From the NCBI GenBank assembly GCA_035235625.1, contig CP141140.1, forward strand, positions 38,249,351-38,313,350: a stretch of 64,000 nucleotides of DNA. Reading direction: 5' to 3'. Origin of the DNA: Saururus chinensis. Taxonomy: Eukaryota; Streptophyta; Magnoliopsida; Piperales; Saururaceae. Shown in pieces: positions 12,990 to 24,942 of this stretch. A model generated the notes under the pieces. It was not told the origin of the DNA. It was given only the letters and a program-made list of their open reading frames with translations, and did no database searches. The position numbers and the translations under genes are program-made. Positions within the stretch are counted from its first letter, which is position 1. Every line of letters starts with the position of its first letter.

Positions 12990-13690
12990 TTGCTTCACCT
13001 TCCCCTTCTTTCTCTCATCAGTATTTTTTTCCAACGTCAGCCTCTTCCAACCCGTTGGTTGTTGTCAGCATTGGTTCTCCCAGTCTGCCATCGACACCTC
13101 TAGTTCACTAGCCTTTTTCTAGTTGGCCAGCCTCCTCTCCCACCGGTGGCCCTCTTGCCTTTCCTCCCCTCCAGATCGCGTCGTTGTGCTTCTCCCGTCA
13201 CTGCTCCCTGTCTTCCCCGTCCTTGGTGCCGCCCTCCTTTCCCTCGACCTATCGGTCTTTGTCTCTGTTGACTCCCTCCCCTAGACTTGCTGGTGCCCTC
13301 CCGCCGAAAAAGCCCTCCCCTTTACCCTTCGGCCTCTGCCTTTCTTTCTCTCCCAACCCTTTCTCCCTCCTTCTCTCCCTGTTTCACATCGCCACTACCC
13401 TTTCTCTGTCATGCCAGGCCCCTCTTCCCTCCATCCCTACACCAACTTCTACCCCTTCTTCCTCTCTCATCTCTTCCCTGTCTTTGTCATCACTGCGAAG
13501 CCGCTCTACATCACCACAATCGACTGCCACCCTTCATCTCCCTCCACCCTCCTGCACTGTTGATTGCCCCCCCTCTCCATCGCGACCCCTCCCCTCCTCT
13601 TTGGTCGTATTGCCCCCCTCTCTGTTTTCCGCCACCTTTGACGACCCTTGGCCGCCCACCTCACCTTGCATTTTCTTGAAGATTTCTCTT
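12990..13690 (+). repeat. Pyrimidine-rich (C/T) low-complexity tract
   Basis: About 700 bp is dominated by CCT, CTC and TCC words, so long open frames exist in more than one frame with Ser/Pro/Leu-rich translations. No domain is recognisable. It lies directly upstream of the copia gag remnant and may be that element's leader. Confidence 0.6.
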
Positions 13691-13853
13691 TGATTCTTCA
13701 TCTAGGTGTTGTCTTTTTTTGGCTGTCGCACTTTGCTTTGGTGTCCTGTCTCAGTTGGTGGTGATTTTGCTTGGTACCCTCTTATAGAGTGAGGATTTGT
13801 ACACTTCTGGAAGGTTTTATTTTTCTCTAAAATCCTCCTAATTAGCTCCCCTT

Positions 13854-14465
13854 ATGGACCCTCCCTCCTCACCCCTAACGTTTGGCACATCCCGCGTTCA
13901 CTCTCCACCTCCCCCATCCCCTTTCGCCACCACCTCAGATTTGTTCCAGCTTCCATCAAATTTCTTGTGTCAAACATGGCCTCCCTCATCATTGTTTGCC
14001 TTGATGGTTTTAATTTCCTCATTTGTTGTGAAACCACTTGCTTTGTCGTAGCTGCCTACCAACTCCTTCCTTATGTTGACGGCTCCCTGCCCTGTCCCAT
14101 TCCAGCATCTACTTATGCTCGTACATCTTTTTCTGACTGGATCCATACCGGTCATCATCTCCTCGTCTTTTTGAGTGCCACCATTGAACCAACACTTGTC
14201 TGCCACTTCCTTGCATACACCACCTCTGCTGCCCTATGGAGCACGATTGAGACTTGCTACCTCTCAACCTTGCCACTGTGGTCATTCAATTGATGGGTAA
14301 TCTTTATCATTGCTGTCTCGACTCAGGTAGGATGGCTGCTTATCTTGACCAATTACGACTCCTTATCGATCAATTCGCTGCAATCCGTGTTCTCGTAAGT
14401 GATCCGAACCTCCTTCACCAAACCCCAGTAGGCCTCCCGACCCAATACTCCACGTTTGCCGCTTG
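13854..14465 (+). pseudogene. Ty1/copia gag (UBN2-type) pseudogene
   Basis: Frames at 13854-13965, 13967-14290 and 14254-14465 together follow the order of a copia gag. An N-terminal segment has SNFL followed by a Leu/Cys-rich stretch in place of the usual Trp motif. Next comes LLPYVDGSLPCP, then W--TGHHLLVFLSATIEP, then TSAALWSTIE, then QLMGNLYHC...S-RMAAYLDQLRLLIDQFAAI, then VSDPNLLHQTPVGLP-QYSTF. At least two frameshifts separate the pieces. No pol follows; CACTA-like sequence starts after 14466. Confidence 0.75.
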
Positions 14466-14770
14466 AATTACAAAGCGGGGGATTTTGACCGGACTCCCGC
14501 TAAAGTTACTTAAGGGATTAGATTTATTCATCAGCGGGGGAAGGAATTACAAAGCCGCCATAGGAGAGGATACGAGAAGATGGCGTGTTTGACATCGCCA
14601 ATTTAAATGGAGGAGAAACCACCGCCAAAGATGCTGAATTTGTCATTGGCGGGAAGGATTGAGCAGAGGATTTTTAGCAGGCTGCGAACTGTGGGATTTG
14701 GCATTGGAATAGAGGGAAGGTCACCGCTGAAGCTTGAGGAAGAGGCGTGGGTCGTGGGGGGAAATCCAAA
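14466..14770. repeat. GCGGG/CCGCC-rich segment, possible CACTA subterminal region
   Basis: Short words such as GCGGGGGA, CCGCCA, GGCGGG and CACCGC recur on both strands in an otherwise AT-rich setting. CACTA elements often carry such subterminal words, and a CACTA-type transposase lies about 4 kb downstream. No CACTA/TAGTG terminus was found. Confidence 0.35.
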
Positions 14771-17700
14771 CCAATCCCGGTAATCCCTCCATATTTTCTA
14801 ACTTTCATTACGACTCAGCTTCCCCTTTCTCTCTTTGATTAGGACTATCTCCCTGCTGATGCATTAAATAATAGAGCAGTGAAGGCCGCTGACTATATTT
14901 TTGGACTTGTATGCGTAGAGGGTTCTCATTGATGTGGTAATATTTTGAGGAAATGACTTTTTTTTTGTCTTTTTACATCTTCTTCTTCTTCTGTTTCAAA
15001 TGCCTAGAGGGTTATCTCTATTTTTTTTTGCAATGCATTATGCTTCTAAGGTTCTTTGTGATTTCTTTTTAAAAAACTCACACTTTTATATATATTTTCT
15101 TAAATAATTAATTATATATGATATTATCCCAAGTAAGCTGTTATTATTTAGATTTCATTAGTTTTAAATGGTCGTTTACAGCCTATACATAACATTGAAT
15201 ATCATTGAAGAAGTATCAAAGTGAATCTCACCAATGTTATATCATGTGTTATTGAAATTAAATGTTAAGCATATTGCGATAATTTTGTAGAAACAAAAAA
15301 TAATCAAGAAATTTGGTTGATATTTTCCCCCCAAAAGTTGTTGTATTTGGCTACATTATGGGTCATGTTTGGGCATGGACATTATTTTCTAGAAATCTTT
15401 TCTCTTCATTCTGGTCTCTTATAAATATTCTCTGAATTTGATAAAAATCATTTTGTTTGACTGTTGTGCTTTGTCAAAGTATTTTAAAGTCCTGAAACAA
15501 GTTCATTTAGAACCTTTTGATAGAAATTGTTAAATCATTAAATATGGCTTTTGTTATACTTTGAGGACCACCTTGCCTAGTAAAAATTCTATTTCTTTCA
15601 AGGGCTTGTTTAGTTGGAAGATTATTGTGTCTGTGATGCTAGAATGATGGATTTTAACTCACACAATAGTATTCCATGGGTATTTTAAGGAGGACATGAC
15701 GTGCACAAAATTGGGTTTTTTAAGTTTAATACAGGAATATAATTTTATGAAAGTTGATACTTTAGGCAAAGTTGCATGTTATGATTGCATTTGACTCAGG
15801 GATGACCATTTTGTTGAAGCTGCTTATTTCTCTTTTGATGGTCAACTTTATTTGCAATCTATTTGGTTGATTTTATTTAAACTATCTATTTTTATTTGGT
15901 TTCATTTTGTTTTAGGTGATGGATACATGTGCAAAAGGAAATTTGGGATGCTTTATTAACCATTGTTGTGATCCAAATTATGGGACTGAAAAAGTTATTT
16001 CTTTTCTCTTTAGCTCTTGAATTATTTATTTATTTTTTAGGGTGCCTAGTCTCCAGTAAAGGAAAATAAACTTGACATATTTTTTTTAATTTGTTCTTGA
16101 TTGACTATGTATGTAATTTGTCATTTTACAAACACATTTGTTAGGTAGTCGTGACTTTGAATGAATGCTCCACATTAGGTTGGCATCTAGGCAAGCCACT
16201 TGTTGAGTTTAGCTGTTTAATTGAAGTGTGTTAATTGCAAGAGCAATGTAGTAAAATTCTTTTCAGTAAATTAAAATAGTAACATGCAAGGAATATATGC
16301 TGCAACATGCTATTATGTTTGTTATCTTATTTATAGATAAAAAAATAAATTTCTTTTATAGATAATTCGATAAATAAATGTAATGGTGAAATGGTAGCAA
16401 GTATATTGGCAGTAAAAAGTTTAGGATATGCAGAAAAACTATCCATACTTCTAGAGATTATTCATGCAGAAGTACGACATAATACAGACTATAATTAGAA
16501 TCTATAATTAGAATCTTTTGTTGTGCCTGCAAGCTTGAATTCTATGAATGCTTGGAAATTTTGCCTCTTAATTTTAGTCTTAGCAGTCGAACTCAACTAA
16601 TGTGAATGAATTTGACTTACAACCACCAAATGAGCAAACAAGGGCTTTCCAGAAATAATTTAGAGCATTTTTGGACTTTTTTAGAAAATCTAAAAGCTTC
16701 CTTTAGATGCATTATTCTGAAAATAATTTCCTAATAAAAGATGTAGAGATTTTTTATTTAAATTATTTAGGAGTTCGTAATGAAAAAATTAGAGGATAAT
16801 TCAGATGCAAGTAAAAGAATGTTGAAATTATTTGAATCTTAATTGGATAATTTGAATGATGATCAGTATTCATATATGGAGAAAATTCTTTAGCACTTTT
16901 ATGGGTTGGTCATGGAGTTTTTTTATGTATGGAGAAACCCTTGGCTTCAAAGATTTTCTTTATGACATTTGTTTTTGTCATGCTAATTTCTTCTTCATAG
17001 GGTAAAAATCTTCTCTAGAGTGTATGTAAGATTCCAAATCGGTAGGTAGGTCAATTATGACTATTGTAATAGTAGGGTTGAGTAAGACATTGTTTTTCTT
17101 TTCTTCAGATTGAAGCCTTTCGGGGATAATAGGATTTGAATTATTTGGTGCTCTTATTAATTTTGTCATGCTAATAACTCATATAATTGTGAATTTGATT
17201 GTATTTTTATTTGGATGAAACTCTTCTCTCTTCACTTTTTATTCTATTTACATATTAAGTTCCTCAGGTACTTTCTTTATCTTTTTCCTCACTCTATCAA
17301 GATTTCAAATTTTATTCCCTTCCAATGGTGCCTATTCTAAAAGTTTAGTTAGGCCTAAATGGATACGACTTGACATGTCTCTTTCCTATTTTGTCTTCTC
17401 ACATTTTTATGTGTGTGCATTTTATCTTTTTGATGATTGTACTTTTAATGACAAACCTCTTCCATTGCCACCACAATGTCTATGTCTGTTGTCCATGTTT
17501 GTTGCCTCTCTTCCTGATGATACAATATTTTTTCTTTTATTCTCCATGTTCACTGAGTTTGTTTCAAAGGGAAAGAAAGTAAAGTAAATGAAGATAACAA
17601 ATGAAGAATATGATATATATGTTTTTTAAGAATATGGAAGAATGTAGTTGCGGCAAGCCATTAACATATTCAAATATCTAGCAAGAAGTAAATAGACACA

Positions 17701-18792
17701 GGTTCTTATGTTGATTTTCAGGTATTATTTTATATTGGGTCAAATGTTTTTTCTTTTGTGAATGCAAATGTCATGTGTACTAGCCATTTGTAGGTAGAAA
17801 GTTTGCCTTTTTCCCTTAGTACTACTATTGCATGAATTGGAGGGACTACGTCCTGTTCTTAAAATTTGACTATGAGAATTATCATGTGGAATGCCATATG
17901 AAGCATTTGCTGCTTTGTTGAAGGTGATTTTTTTTTCATTTGATGAAAGGGAAAGATAAGTCGGCATTGAAATTATTTTATTGCTTGAGCTTCCTTGAAA
18001 TGGATATTCATGTTAGCTGAATGCATCTTTGTTTTCAGCTCTACATGACTACATAAATTTATTTTTTTATTAATTTATTTTACAATATTCTCAAGTGAGA
18101 TAGTGTGTTGATAATTTCTAACAATAAGTAATGATTATGGAAGCAGGGAAGGGAGGAATGGAACACATAACATCCCACCCTGAAACCTAGAGCTATGTCA
18201 AAGGCATCCATACTACCAATTTACCTTTTCTTATATGTCTTATTATATGATTTTTGCCTGAAATTCTACTTTCATCATTCACTATTTCCAAACTAATCAT
18301 GCTGTTCCAATTTTATGCTTATGTGTATTTTGTAAATGTATCACAAGAGGTTGATCATCTTGAAGATTACTTGGATTGTAGAGCTATTAATGGAAATAAG
18401 AAAGCATTGATACCTCATTTATCACATTGGTACATTTGTCTATAATCTTTTTAATTATTCATGATTGAAGATTTTAATGTTCACTATGTTATTATGATAG
18501 CACGCATATTATAAGAAAGAACTAGTAAGACTTGATTATCATGACAAATTATATGTATATTCTATCTTTTATCAGCATATTCTATCTTTTATATCATTTT
18601 CCTTTTTTTTATTGGTGTTTGGCTCACTGTTTGAGCCAGATTGTACTTGCCAAGTTGAATGGTATGTGGTTTGAATTAGTATTGTATATATGTTTGATTT
18701 ATTGGAGTATCTACTTTCGTCCACTTTCTTTCTTATTCTCTTGGTCCTGTAATATTTTTTTTACTAAACTAGTATATACAATTTTGTAAATA
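14771..18792. other. Noncoding region upstream of the CACTA transposase, with exon-like fragments
   Basis: Mostly AT-rich with no intact gene. One segment, 15916-15993, encodes a recognisable SET-domain exon (listed separately). Other exon-like pieces are unidentified: 14845-14925 reads DYLPADALNNRAVKAADYIF, and 17450-17585 reads a Pro/Leu-rich frame ending FTEFVSKGKK. The region is placed where a CACTA element would carry introns, accessory coding sequence or captured host DNA. Confidence 0.4.
15916..15993 (+). pseudogene. Captured exon of an ASHH2/SDG8-like SET-domain gene
   Basis: Twenty-six codons read VMDTCAKGNLGCFINHCC followed by DPNYGTEK. They match the SET-domain signature of H3K36 methyltransferases of the ASHH2 class, where the core is K-G-N-GRFINHSCDPN--TEKW. 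The frame is preceded by a pyrimidine-rich acceptor ending TTTAG at 15915 and followed by GT at 15994, so it looks like a whole exon flanked by intron sequence. Key positions differ from the usual motif: Arg to Cys after G, Ser to Cys in NHSC, and Cys to Tyr after PN. It is therefore a dead fragment. No neighbouring SET exons were recognised. Confidence 0.65.
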
Positions 18793-21030
18793 ATGGAGTT
18801 GATGGATAAGAGTTGGATTAATAAGTCTAGATCTTCTTCTAAATACATTAAAGATGTGAAAAGATTCATAGAACTAGCCATAGAATGTAGGGCATGCATA
18901 AATGGGAAATTGAAATGCCCATGTAATAAATGCAACAATGTGTTGTATTAAGATGGGGTTACAACCTTTGAACACTTGATATGCAATGGTATTATACAAA
19001 GCAACACTATATGGGTTTATCATAGGAAGAACTCATCAAGCCAAATAGGTAGTTCAAGCTGTGAAAATTCGGTGGATGTTAGAGTCAATTTACGTGACAT
19101 GGGCAATGATATGAGGTCAATGTTGCATGATGCATTTGGAGTCCATGATGATCCAATAGATAGTTTTGATAATGGCACAAATGACATACCCATGGAACAT
19201 TGACCCAACTTTTGTAAATTGGTAGAAGAGGTTGAGAGTGAGGTGATTCCAAGGAGTACAACACTCACAAAGCTATCTTTTGTTCTTAGACTATGGCATG
19301 TTAAATGTCTAGGTGGATGGAGTAACAAGTCAGTCATTATGTTGCTTGACTTGTTAAATGAACTACATCCAAAAGACAGCAACCTACCTAAGACATTTGG
19401 ACAATGTAGGAAAATTAAATCAATGTTGAGACTTGAATCCAACAAGAATGATGCATGCCCAAACAATTTCATGTTGTATTGGAAGGACATGGCTAACCAA
19501 AATGTTTGCCATGTATGTGAGACACCTCGTTAGAAGACTTTAGAAGGTGATGAAGATGGTACTAAAAGAAGGATCCCATCAAAGATACTTCGTCATTTTC
19601 CCCTAATAACAAGGTCGCAAAGATTGTATATGTCATCCAAACTTGTAGGTGATATGCGATGGTATGACGAGAAGCGTAGGAGAGATGGGATCCTAAGACA
19701 CCCAGCTGATTCTCATACTTGGAAACAACCTGATTCTATCTATCCTGCATTTGCTTCAGAGCCACATAATGTTAGACTTGGTCTAGCAAGTGATGGCTTC
19801 TACCCATTTAAGACATTGTCTCTTTCACATAGCACATGGCCTGTAATTCTAGTTCCTTATAACTTACCTCCATTGTTATGTTTGAAACAACTAGACCTTA
19901 TGTTATCAATGCTCATCCTAGGTGATCCTGGTAATAAGATTGACATATTCCTTAGGCCATTGATAGAGGAATTAAAAGAATTATGGGATGTTGGTGTGGA
20001 GACATATGATTCATTGAAGAAAGAGATATTTCAATGTATACAATTGTTCTATGGAATATAAGTAACTTCTCAGAGTACATGATATTATTAGGTTGGAGCA
20101 CAAAAGGGAAGCTAGCATGCCCCTCATGTCATGAGGAGACTTGCTCATTATATTTGAAATATAGTAGAAAATATTGTTATATGGGTCATCATCGTTTCAT
20201 ACCTAGAGACCATAAATTTCGGAAGCAGAAGCACTCTTTTGATGGATCAATTGAAGATAGAGAACCCCCGGTTCCACTAATAGGGTCAAGTATATTGCAT
20301 ACGTTAAAAAGTATTGAACACACATTTAGTGTTGAGAAAAAGCATAAGAGAGCAGACACTGGAGAAAGTAATTGAAGGAAGAAGAGTATATTTTTTGAGT
20401 TACCTTACTTGGAGCATAATTTAATAAGGCATAATTTGGATGTGATGCACATTGAGAAGAGTGTATGTGATAATGTACTGAGGGCTTTATTAAACTTAAA
20501 AAAAAATCAAAGGATAACTTAAATGTGCATCTCGATTACATAGACATGAGAGTGAGGAAAAAGCTACACCCACAATGGCAAGCAGGGGGTAGAAGTGCTT
20601 ATCTACCACCTACATGTTATTCAATGAACAAAGGAGAGAAATAAATATTTTGTAGGGTTTTGAAAATTTTGATGACTCTTGATGGGTACTCATATAATAT
20701 ATCAAGGCGAGTAAATGTTAAAGAGCGAAAGATTTTTGGGCTTAAAAGTCATGATTCTCATGTCATTATACATAATTGTTTTCTCATTGCCATTCAAAGA
20801 ATTTTGCCCAACAATGTAAAGTATGCATTTATAGAGTTGAGCAACTTCTTTCATGAATTTTGCTCTAAAAAGTGTCATGTTGAAGACCTCAAACGCATTT
20901 ATCAACATATTTGAGTAGTCCTTTGCCATCTAGAAAGAATCTTTCCTCAGGCATTTTTTGATGTTTAGAGCATTTGCCTATACATTTAGCTTCAAAGGCC
21001 CTTATAGGACTAGTCCATTATTGATGGATG
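18793..21030 (+). pseudogene. CACTA (En/Spm) TNP2-type transposase pseudogene, N-terminal and core part
   Basis: It starts at the ATG at 18793. The first about 80 residues carry the transposase-associated domain: MDKSWINKSRSS, CPCNKCNN, and FEHLICNGI...TIWVYH. A stop interrupts near 18949. The TNP2 core (Transposase_21) follows in pieces: VCHVCETPR (19500), ILRHFPLITRSQRLYMSSKL (19590), MRWYDEKR--DGILRHPADS-TWK (19660), VRLGLASDGF-PF (19770), WPVILVPYNLPP (19840), then LGWSTKGKLACPSCHEET and RKYCYMGHHRF (20090-20200), then DVMHIEKSVCDNVLRALLN (20440). A DUF4218-like segment lies at 20660-20915. Several frameshifts and stops break it. Confidence 0.85.
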
Positions 21031-21599
21031 TACCCAATTAAAAGGTAATATTTTTTATACAACTTTATTATTATAAGTAAAATATAATATTATTTGATAA
21101 CTTACGTAAAGAAAATTTTGAGCTGTGTAGGTACTTGTGTACTTTAAAGTCATATGTGCGTAATAGGGCTCAACCAAAGAGGTCTATTGCTAAAGTAGAC
21201 ATTGTTGATGAATGTCTTTCATTCTATTCAAGATATTTTGACAATGCTAAAACATGGTTCAGTTGATCCTTAAGGTAAAAAAAAGGAAGATACATCATGT
21301 GGGTCACAGTTCTTTTTAAGCAAACACATTGTTATGTGTTCTTCAAAAATGATGAAATTGTGGGACCTTATATAAGGTGAACTTCAAACCATTATATTGG
21401 TTCTACACTTATGATGAAATTAATGTCTACATATATTCAATACATGAATAGTTGATGGTGATATATCTATGTAATATGTGTGCAGACAACACATTAGTGT
21501 TCTTAAACTTCTTACAAAGGAGAGCAAATCCTCATGAGATTCAATAATTGCACAATGAACAATTCAGTACAATAAAGTGATTTTTATTATTTTTTCACA

Positions 21600-22330
21600 T
21601 AATTGTAGGTTTGACGAAAGGTGAAGGTAAATATTAGTATTGAAGAAGGAGTTAACTTGCATGTGGAAGGCTCACATCCTATTGCATATAGATTTAGTGT
21701 CTACACAACTAGTTTAGATTTTGAATATTCGATAAATATAGGAGAGCTAAATCTCAGAATAGTGGTATTGAAGTTACAGCAGAAACTATAAGTTACGCAA
21801 GCTCGAAGGATAAATCTCCTATTTCAGTGCCCTTAACTTATTATGGTCGTGTAACTGATATAATTGAGTTGAAATATTCTGATGACTTTAGGTTTGTATT
21901 ATTGAATTTTGATATAGTTGATATAAGAATGCAAGGAAGAGGAATTAAGACTGATGAGAATGGATTCACACTTATGAATTTTTCAAGATTGTTGTTTTCT
22001 GATTGTAATGAGATAGATGAGCTATATGTATTAGCATCCCAGGCAATACAAGTTTTCTATGTTGAAGATCCAATTGAACATGATTGGCATGTTGTTGTGA
22101 AGACCATGCCAAAAGAAATTGGTGATGATGATTATTCGGAAGGGTCAATAAATGCGATATTTGACCAGCAACCTCTAGACAACTTTGAAGATGAAGATAC
22201 AGAAGTTGTAAACTGGTTGCGACCAAATGCTAAGGGAGCCACTAGCAATACATTTTTAGAAGATTTTTCCACACAAATAGATGACCTATCCATTTTCGGA
22301 GATGAGAATGAAACTTATTTTGATGATTAA
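21600..22330 (+). pseudogene. CACTA transposase C-terminal part (DUF4216-like)
   Basis: The open frame at 21827-22330 carries the DUF4216-type pattern found at the end of plant TNP2 proteins: YYGRVTDIIELKY, then a segment with F-L-NFDIVDIR, then LASQAIQVFYVEDP and HDWHVVVK. It ends in an acidic tail with TAA at 22328. The preceding about 230 bp (from 21600) contains decayed coding sequence such as VNISIEEGVNLHVEG. It is the downstream part of the same transposase, separated from the core by a probable intron and decayed sequence. Confidence 0.75.
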
Positions 22331-23156
22331 TAATATAATATTTAGTTTTTTCTTACAATTTTTAATTCTTTTCTCTTGTAAGAGTCTTATGTTTTTATTC
22401 AACTTGTTCTTTCACTATGCCATAGTCCCTTTTTTAATTCTTACTACCCTTGCCTAATTTCTAGTTTTGTTGCACATTTGAGTTGATTTTCTAGCTTTTG
22501 GTTTTTTATTAAGTTGTTTGATTTACTAGCCAATCTAAAGGAAGCTACTATCATTAACTGTTCCATGTCATTATTTCTTATTTCAAGATTTGTTTGTCGG
22601 CAGAAATTTTGTGTATACAAGATTTGGTACTACTTCCCTTGGTTCGATTAAGATGTGGGCCTATCTTAGTCTCTCTCTCTCTCTATGCTTTATTGTTCCT
22701 TTAAGGACTTTAAATTTAAATATTAACTACACTATATCTTCATTTGGGTAAATTGAGCAGTTTTTGCATCTAAGAATCATATTTTAATTTCAATTGGATC
22801 ATATTTTCCCTACAAGAAAATCTCTAGCAGAGTCATCTGATACAAATGTAACTCTTGTTACAAGATATTTGAAAGTATATTAATCATGTATGTTTAATTT
22901 GCACAACTTTTGCTGTATGTGCATATTTTTTTATTATTCTTTCTACGTACCCATTGTTGTCAGTCCCAAAGAGGAGTTAAAAACATATTTTGCATTCAGT
23001 TACAATGTTGGGATGTTATTACGGGCCTTAGAGATTACTTGCATTCAGTTCTATCTAAGTAATGTCTACTTTGATTAGTTATTTAGTCTGCCTTATCAGT
23101 TTGATTATTTATTTAGAATTCCTATAATCTTTCTAGTTACTTATTTTTGTCAGCCC
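22331..23156. other. Unassigned sequence after the CACTA transposase
   Basis: AT-rich, with no supported gene. This is where the 3' end of the CACTA element should lie, but no TAGTG-type terminus was identified. A (CT)n run sits at about 22671-22683. Confidence 0.4.
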
Positions 23157-23381
23157 GTAACAATAAGGTCCTTGATTTTTCTACGATTTTTTTGCTATTT
23201 TTATAGTCATTTTCGACGGGAAATGTGATGCTTTAGCATATTCGTATTATACCCGCAGAGTTGGGTGTGGGGCTAGTTGCATGCCGCAAGCCTCATTGCG
23301 CACTTACGACGAGAATTTTGGAAACTATAATGCATAACCGGGAGGTTAACACATGTTGGGGACATAAATGTAAAAATTAAA

Positions 23382-23386
<5 letters not shown>

Positions 23387-23451
<65 letters not shown>

Positions 23452-23454
23452 AAT
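23387..23454. repeat. (TA)n microsatellite
   Basis: A nearly pure TA run interrupted by TTTA and AATA steps. At the equivalent position of the inverted relative (about 63040-63055) there is only a short GTATATAAATTG-type segment, so the run expanded after the two LTR copies diverged. Confidence 0.95.
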
Positions 23455-24344
23455 ATGTCGATCGGATTCCAGGATGCTTGTCAGTTTTCATTCACGTCCA
23501 ATGAGTTTTGTGAGAACCTGAGTGAGATTCCAGTCACTCCGTTCTCCCTCCTCCGTCGTCGGATTTCACCGATTCTTGTCAGGATCCGCTTTGCCTCACC
23601 GCCACGAGTCCATAGGTATTGGCTATGACCGCCGCCATGACCTCTTTGCTCCTCCAAAGGTACCGACCTTTTCTTCATTTTTTCTTTCCTTCAAATCCCG
23701 TTTTTGAGCCATGGGGGTGCGATTTTGATGTTGTTTGCGGCTGCCCTCAACTAGACTTATATTTGGTTGGTCGCTAGGAACCCATAGCCTTGGCTAGAGC
23801 CGCCGCCATGTTTTCTTCACTCCGCCGTGAGCTACCGGTACTTTGGTTGGGTTTTGTTCCTATATTTCCATCTCACTGTCTGTGGTATTTTTTTGAGATG
23901 CCGGTGTTTTTGGTTGTCGTCTGACCACCACACGGACTCCGTCCAGCCTACCTCTACCCAGTGTAGGTAGGGGGTTATTTCCGACCCTTCTTCTCCCTAT
24001 TGACTTGCTCCGCCCGATTAGACGTTTTGGGTGTGTCTCGGGTCATTGCCATCGGCGAGCTGTGGGCCATTTGGCCATCATGGGCTTTGCCCTGGCTCGG
24101 CGACAGTGAGGGTCAGCCCCACTTGGCCTGATTATATTCCGCTCAGAATGGGCCGCTTGCCTTTGCCCTATACCATGCGAGATGCATAGCTGCCCGCACC
24201 AAATGTGTTGGTTGTGGGTGGCGATCGGCAATGTCGCCTCTTCGATAGGCCACCACTTCTTGGCCCTAGCTCCGTTGTCCTTTTGTGGGACTTGGGCCGC
24301 TACCATCCGACCTATCTCCCCCTAGAGTGGTCCTTTTTGGCTGT

Positions 24345-24349
24345 GTGTG
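24345..24349. other. Target-site duplication of the Athila array, left copy (GTGTG)
   Basis: GTGTG directly precedes the TGATAAG start of the first LTR. The same five bases directly follow the last LTR at 46842-46846. Confidence 0.9.
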
Positions 24350-24760
24350 TGATAAGTATGAAATATATATCTATTTTATATGCCTTTTTACCTTATTTGT
24401 TAGTATAGATTAGGTTAATTTAGAGTTAATTATGGTTTATTTAGATTAAGATAGATATTAGTATTTTAGTTTAATTATTAATAATTTTGTAGTTATTAGT
24501 TGTTTAGACATGTATTTAAATCAAGTTTGAATTTTAATTACATTATACATGTCTAAAGTATGATATTTTATGTTTTGTAGGTAAAGTGAGCTTATCGAAG
24601 TACTTGGACGATGTTTGAAATGCTTAAAAATAGTCTTCACATGCTTTAAAGTGATTTGGACAACTTTTCGGAGTTATAAACAAGTTAGAAATTAATATGG
24701 ACGCGAAGGAAAGCTTAATGAACAGAATATGAACAGTCCGGAAAAACAGAATATCAGAGC

Positions 24761-24857
24761 CGATCGATCGGGGTCACTTACCGATCGATCGGGATAACGT
24801 GAAATCAGATGAAAATACAGTGTAAGCGATCGATCGGGAATGCAGGGCGATCGATCG
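24761..24857 (+). promoter_or_regulatory. CGATCGATCG module in LTR1 U3
   Basis: Four copies of the self-complementary 10-mer CGATCGATCG lie in 97 bp, about 80-170 bp upstream of the TATA box, in otherwise AT-rich LTR DNA. Equivalent modules are at 35306-35402 (LTR2) and 45834-45930 (LTR3). The spacing and position suggest a promoter or enhancer element, but no known factor is assigned. Confidence 0.6.
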
Positions 24858-24934
24858 GCATAACGTGCAGTTTCCTTGTTTGACCCAAATTCCAATCCTT
24901 TTCATATTGGACTTCTTCCTACGGAACTTATGCC

Positions 24935-24942
24935 TATAAAAA
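24935..24942 (+). promoter_or_regulatory. TATA box of LTR1
   Basis: TATAAAAA in the context GCCTATAAAAAGAC, about 585 bp into the LTR. The same box is at 35480 in LTR2 and 46008 in LTR3. It would direct the genomic RNA start a few tens of bases downstream. Confidence 0.7.

Larger units (their letters stand above)
23157..24349 (+). repeat. Large gypsy LTR copy A, left segment
   Basis: This is homologous, in opposite orientation, to about 62150-63296. Shared landmarks are the start (TCC-TGATTTTTCTA), the GGGTGTGGGGCT-AGTTG segment near 23262, the GTTCTCCCTCCTCC segment near 23540, the GCCTCACCGCCA-GAGTCC segment near 23593, GATTTTGATGTTGTTTG near 23720 and the GTAGG-GG-TTA segment near 23965. 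The Athila array is inserted after 24349; the copy resumes at 46842. Its 5' end is inferred from where the homology begins, and no target-site duplication could be assigned. Confidence 0.85.

Noticed and set aside
13184-13693. 169-residue Ser/Pro/Leu-rich frame
   Set aside because: It is produced by a C/T-rich low-complexity tract. A second long frame overlaps it, and no domain is seen.
22808-22821. CCCTACAAGAAAAT as a CACTA terminus
   Set aside because: It differs from CACTA at the first bases and points the wrong way for the 3' end of the neighbouring transposase. No partner end was found.
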